From: CAYLZN01 sp964387935
Lineage (GTDB): Bacteria > Acidobacteriota > Vicinamibacteria > Vicinamibacterales > JAFNAJ01
Direction of reading: 5' to 3'
DNA length: 10,352 bases
Assembly (NCBI GenBank): GCA_964387935.1
Contig: CAYLZN010000211.1
Location: forward strand, 1 to 10,352
Part shown: positions 8,607-10,352 of the stretch, piece by piece
How positions within the stretch are numbered: position 1 is the stretch's first letter
Layout of the letters: every line of letters begins with the position of its first letter
Made by a program: the position numbers and the translations under genes
Notes under the pieces: generated by a model
Databases searched by the model: none
What the model was told of the DNA's origin: nothing
What the model saw: the letters and a program-made list of their open reading frames with translations, nothing else

Positions 8607-8622
8607 CATTTTTTGCCACGTC
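8580..8622. repeat. Probable dispersed-repeat / mobile-element end remnant
   Basis: The segment contains AAAATGGGGTCGGGAGTC, then TTTTTAGCATTTTTTGCCAC, an abrupt drop in GC within very GC-rich DNA. From memory, the string GGGGTCAGGAGTCTTTTT recurs as a short dispersed sequence in many bacterial genomes, often near REP-associated (Y1) transposases; one base differs here. No transposase gene, second end or target duplication is visible in the window. It supplies the last codons and stop of the HAD gene. The downstream border is unclear and may extend to about 8670. The T-runs could also act as a weak terminator, but no strong stem precedes them. Confidence 0.4.
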
Positions 8623-8672
8623 CGCCACAGGAACCAGCCGCTGACACCGCTCTTACGCCAGCCCTCCACTTC

Positions 8673-9119
8673 ATGCATCTTGACAAAGACCACTGGTCGG
8701 GCGATGGCAACTTCACAGAGCGTCTCCTCCAGGTCCTCCAGGAGGTGCCGGAAGTGATCGCCGTCCGCGTGGAGGACGCGCCATCGAGCCACGCCGACAC
8801 GGGCTACCTGTTCCTCAGCAACGAGATCTACGTCGGCTTCGCGACACGCACGCACCGCGAGGCCGGACGCTGGCTCGGCGTCCTCCCGCGCGCTCGCCAC
8901 GTGCAGCGCCCCGCGCTCACGCTGCAGGAACTCGAGCAGCGGCTGACCGCCCTCGACGGCATCGGCGCGCCCGACTACAGCGACGACGGCATGCTCCAGT
9001 ATCTGCGTGCAGAGCGGATCGTCCCGCCGTATCAGACACGAGGCTACAAGCTCGTCGAGCTGGTGCGGATCTACGAAGCCAGCAAAGGGGTCTCGCATGG
9101 AGCCAGCGGATCTGCGTAG
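8673..9119 (+). CDS. Hypothetical protein, first gene of an unknown pair
   Basis: I do not recognise this 148-residue protein. It is soluble-looking, with no signal peptide or membrane segment. Visible blocks: an N-terminal acidic helix (NFTERLLQVLQEV, about 13-25), a probable beta-rich core (TGYLFLSNEIYVGFATRTH, about 43-61), a helix (LTLQELEQRLTAL, about 81-93), and a C-terminal YQTRGYKLVELVRIYEA (about 120-136). Codon third positions are GC-rich and the protein reads more naturally than the antisense frame, so I take it as coding. The start is weak: ATG at 8673 has no Shine-Dalgarno, and the alternative TTG at 8613 lies inside the A/T-rich repeat. An original 5' end may have been lost or altered there. 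Its end overlaps the next gene by 23 bases, suggesting co-translation. No function is proposed. Confidence 0.6.
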   Translation: MHLDKDHWSGDGNFTERLLQVLQEVPEVIAVRVEDAPSSHADTGYLFLSNEIYVGFATRTHREAGRWLGVLPRARHVQRPALTLQELEQRLTALDGIGAPDYSDDGMLQYLRAERIVPPYQTRGYKLVELVRIYEASKGVSHGASGSA

Positions 9120-9522
9120 GCGTGTGCTCAGAGCGCTCGACGAAGCCCGGCGGCATGCCGCCGCCCACCGTGAGGAGGCCGAGCACGCCGATCAGGTGTT
9201 CAACCGGCTCCAGCCCGAGATCGCCGCACTCTGGCGACAGGTCGCCAACGTGCTGAAGGCCGAAGGCCACCCGTTCGCCATCCACACGCCGGCAGGCAGC
9301 GTCCGCTTCGCGTCCGAGCGATACCCCGACAGCTTCGTCGAGATGTCCCTCGACACCAGCCGCCGACCGGTCGCCATCGTCGGACGCACGATCTTCGCGC
9401 GCGGGCGTCAGATTATCGACCGCGAGACCGTGGTCGCCGAAGCCGAAGACCTCGGCGCGTACGAAGCCGATCGCGCGGTGGAGTTCCTCGTGTCCGAGCT
9501 CGTGCCGTTCCTGGAGCGCTGA
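9097..9522 (+). CDS. Hypothetical protein, second gene of an unknown pair
   Basis: A 141-residue protein of unknown function. Residues 1-55 are a charged, probably coiled or helical segment (ADLRRRVLRALDEARRH, then HADQVFNRLQPEIAALWRQ), followed by a compact beta-rich part (about 60-115) with HTPAGSVRFASERYP and RPVAIVGRTIFARGRQ, and a final helix (DRAVEFLVSELVPFLER). It has no membrane segment, no metal motif and no recognised catalytic pattern. The ATG at 9097 is chosen because AAAGGGG (9084-9090) precedes it by six bases; the longer frame opening at 9007 adds 30 low-complexity residues that are a shadow of the upstream gene. It overlaps the upstream unknown gene by 23 bases and its stop codon lies in a palindrome shared with the convergent gene. 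Confidence 0.7.
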   Translation: MEPADLRRRVLRALDEARRHAAAHREEAEHADQVFNRLQPEIAALWRQVANVLKAEGHPFAIHTPAGSVRFASERYPDSFVEMSLDTSRRPVAIVGRTIFARGRQIIDRETVVAEAEDLGAYEADRAVEFLVSELVPFLER

Positions 9523-9536
9523 CGGCGAGCCGTCAG
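9519..9536. terminator. Palindrome between convergent genes holding both stop codons
   Basis: CTGACGGC-GA-GCCGTCAG is a perfect 8-bp inverted repeat. The plus-strand TGA (9520-9522) and the minus-strand TGA (9533-9535 as TCA) sit at the same place in the two arms. It could form a hairpin on either transcript and act as a bidirectional terminator, but no T-run follows on either side, so it would not be a classical intrinsic terminator. Confidence 0.5.
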
Positions 9537-10352
9537 CCACCGGGCCGGAGCCGCCGCCGCAGCGTCACCAGGTCCGCCAGCAGCGCGTACGCGGTGTCCA
9601 CGATCGAACTGCCGTGCTGGGTTACCGTGATGTCGTCCAGGCAGTCCGTGGAGATCGTCAGCGCGTTCATGCTGCCGGCCACCTGGGCCAGCGGGTCGCC
9701 CGGCGGCAGGCGCACGGGCGCAACCGAGGCCGTGACGCCACGCGGCCCGCGCTCGACCTCCATCACGAGTTTCAGCGTGCCGCCGGCCGCGCGGGCGGCG
9801 GCGCCATCCGCCGGCGTCAGGTGCGCGATGCCCGTGCGCGACACCTGCGCCGGCGTCATCGAGGCGTCCATCAGCACGTTCGCCAGGGCTGCCGCCTTCG
9901 CCGCAGCGTCCCATCCCTCGATGTCCAGTGAGGCATCGGCCTCGGCCGTCCCCCGCTCCTGCATCTCCCGCAGCGCGTCGGCCGCCTCGCGTCCCTCCTC
10001 GAGCGCGGCCAGCACGTAGTTCGTCGTCGTGTTGACGATGCCGCGCAGGCGCGTGATCGTCACGGCAGGCAGCGTCTCGCGCACGAGATTGAAGACGGGG
10101 ATCCCGTCCATGACCACGCCCTCGAACAGGAGGTGGCGCTGCGCGCGCGCCGCGCCGTCGCGCACCAGCGGCCACGCGCACGCGATGGGTCCCTTGTTGG
10201 CCGTGATCACGTGCGCCCCCGCGTCGAACGCGGCCAGCACGTGGCTCAGGGCCGGCTCGCCGCGCTTCACGTCGAGTGTCGTGGTCTCCACCACCACCAG
10301 TGGCGACGACCAGGCCGTCCGGCCCACGCGCGCGAGCAGATCCAGGGCGTCA
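9533..10352 (-). CDS. hom: Homoserine dehydrogenase family protein (C-terminal part)
   Basis: The frame is open to the window edge; 272 residues are visible and the N-terminal nucleotide-binding part is missing, so the GTG at 10327 is internal. Homoserine dehydrogenase reduces aspartate semialdehyde to homoserine for threonine and methionine synthesis. Family features: VITANKGPIA (the conserved Lys of ANKxP), GIVNTTTNYVL (canonical GILNGTTNYIL), GTAEADASLDIEGWDAAAK, where the Asp and Lys of GWDAAAK match the catalytic Asp219/Lys223 pair of the yeast enzyme, and the AAALANVLM helix. The protein ends soon after the catalytic domain, so there is no C-terminal ACT domain and probably no threonine feedback through one. 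The N-T-T-T variant of the N-G-T-T motif makes a family paralogue with another substrate possible. It is convergent with the unknown pair, with 10 bases between stops. Confidence 0.85.
   Translation of the reverse strand, partial: DALDLLARVGRTAWSSPLVVVETTTLDVKRGEPALSHVLAAFDAGAHVITANKGPIACAWPLVRDGAARAQRHLLFEGVVMDGIPVFNLVRETLPAVTITRLRGIVNTTTNYVLAALEEGREAADALREMQERGTAEADASLDIEGWDAAAKAAALANVLMDASMTPAQVSRTGIAHLTPADGAAARAAGGTLKLVMEVERGPRGVTASVAPVRLPPGDPLAQVAGSMNALTISTDCLDDITVTQHGSSIVDTAYALLADLVTLRRRLRPGG

Noticed and set aside
8613..8672. TTG at 8613 as the start of the first unknown gene
   Set aside because: It has no ribosome site and sits in the T-rich repeat; the added residues are proline-rich and unlike a conserved N-terminus. 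The ATG at 8673 is also weak, so the start stays uncertain.
8469..9098. A 209-codon minus-strand frame opposite the HAD end and the first unknown gene
   Set aside because: It spans the verified HAD gene antisense and has no recognisable pattern. The plus-strand pair has a clear ribosome site for its second gene and a more natural composition.

Overview
The window is high-GC, densely packed bacterial chromosome with short intergenic gaps, GTG as well as ATG starts, and clear Shine-Dalgarno sequences. The gene mix (a YgfK/YgeY-type catabolic pair, a planctomycete/acidobacterial-style QueC next to QueD, a rhomboid with a C-terminal helical extension, a PIN-like DUF5615 protein and solitary ACT-repeat protein) suggests an environmental Acidobacteriota-like organism. 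That placement is inferred from protein style and was not tested. No rRNA, tRNA, CRISPR array, prophage or complete insertion sequence was seen.

Layout. (1) Positions 1-3029, minus strand: a tight operon reading short-chain dehydrogenase, then ygfK-like Fe-S oxidoreductase, then ygeY-like M20 hydrolase, which leaves the window at position 1. YgfK and YgeY belong to the gene set linked in enterobacteria and gut anaerobes to anaerobic purine/urate and hydantoin-type catabolism (the older annotation is 'selenium metabolism'). This YgfK is short and appears to lack the usual FAD/NADPH domain. (2) 3182-3634, plus strand: a standalone tandem-ACT protein, divergent from the operon. (3) 3654-4844, minus strand: a rhomboid protease, convergent with the ACT gene, with a good sigma70-like promoter. 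(4) 5000-6654, plus strand: a DUF5615 PIN-like protein translationally coupled to N-acetylglucosamine-6-phosphate deacetylase (nagA). (5) 6675-7922: divergent queC-like (minus) and queD-like (plus) genes for 7-deazapurine synthesis, separated by about 150 bp holding a 14-bp tandem repeat. (6) 7929-8606, plus strand: a Gph-like HAD phosphatase whose last codons and stop run into an A/T-rich sequence resembling the end of a dispersed repeat. (7) 8673-9522, plus strand: two overlapping genes of unknown function. (8) 9533-10352, minus strand: the C-terminal part of a homoserine dehydrogenase family protein. It converges on the unknown pair at a perfect palindrome that holds both stop codons.

Most of the window is recognisable housekeeping or catabolic metabolism. 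The parts worth a second look are the domain-lacking YgfK in its SDR-ygfK-ygeY operon, the NagA with altered substrate-pocket residues coupled to a PIN-like protein, the repeat fused to the end of the HAD gene, and the orphan two-gene unit at 8673-9522. I did not find convincing evidence of a new defence or mobile system.
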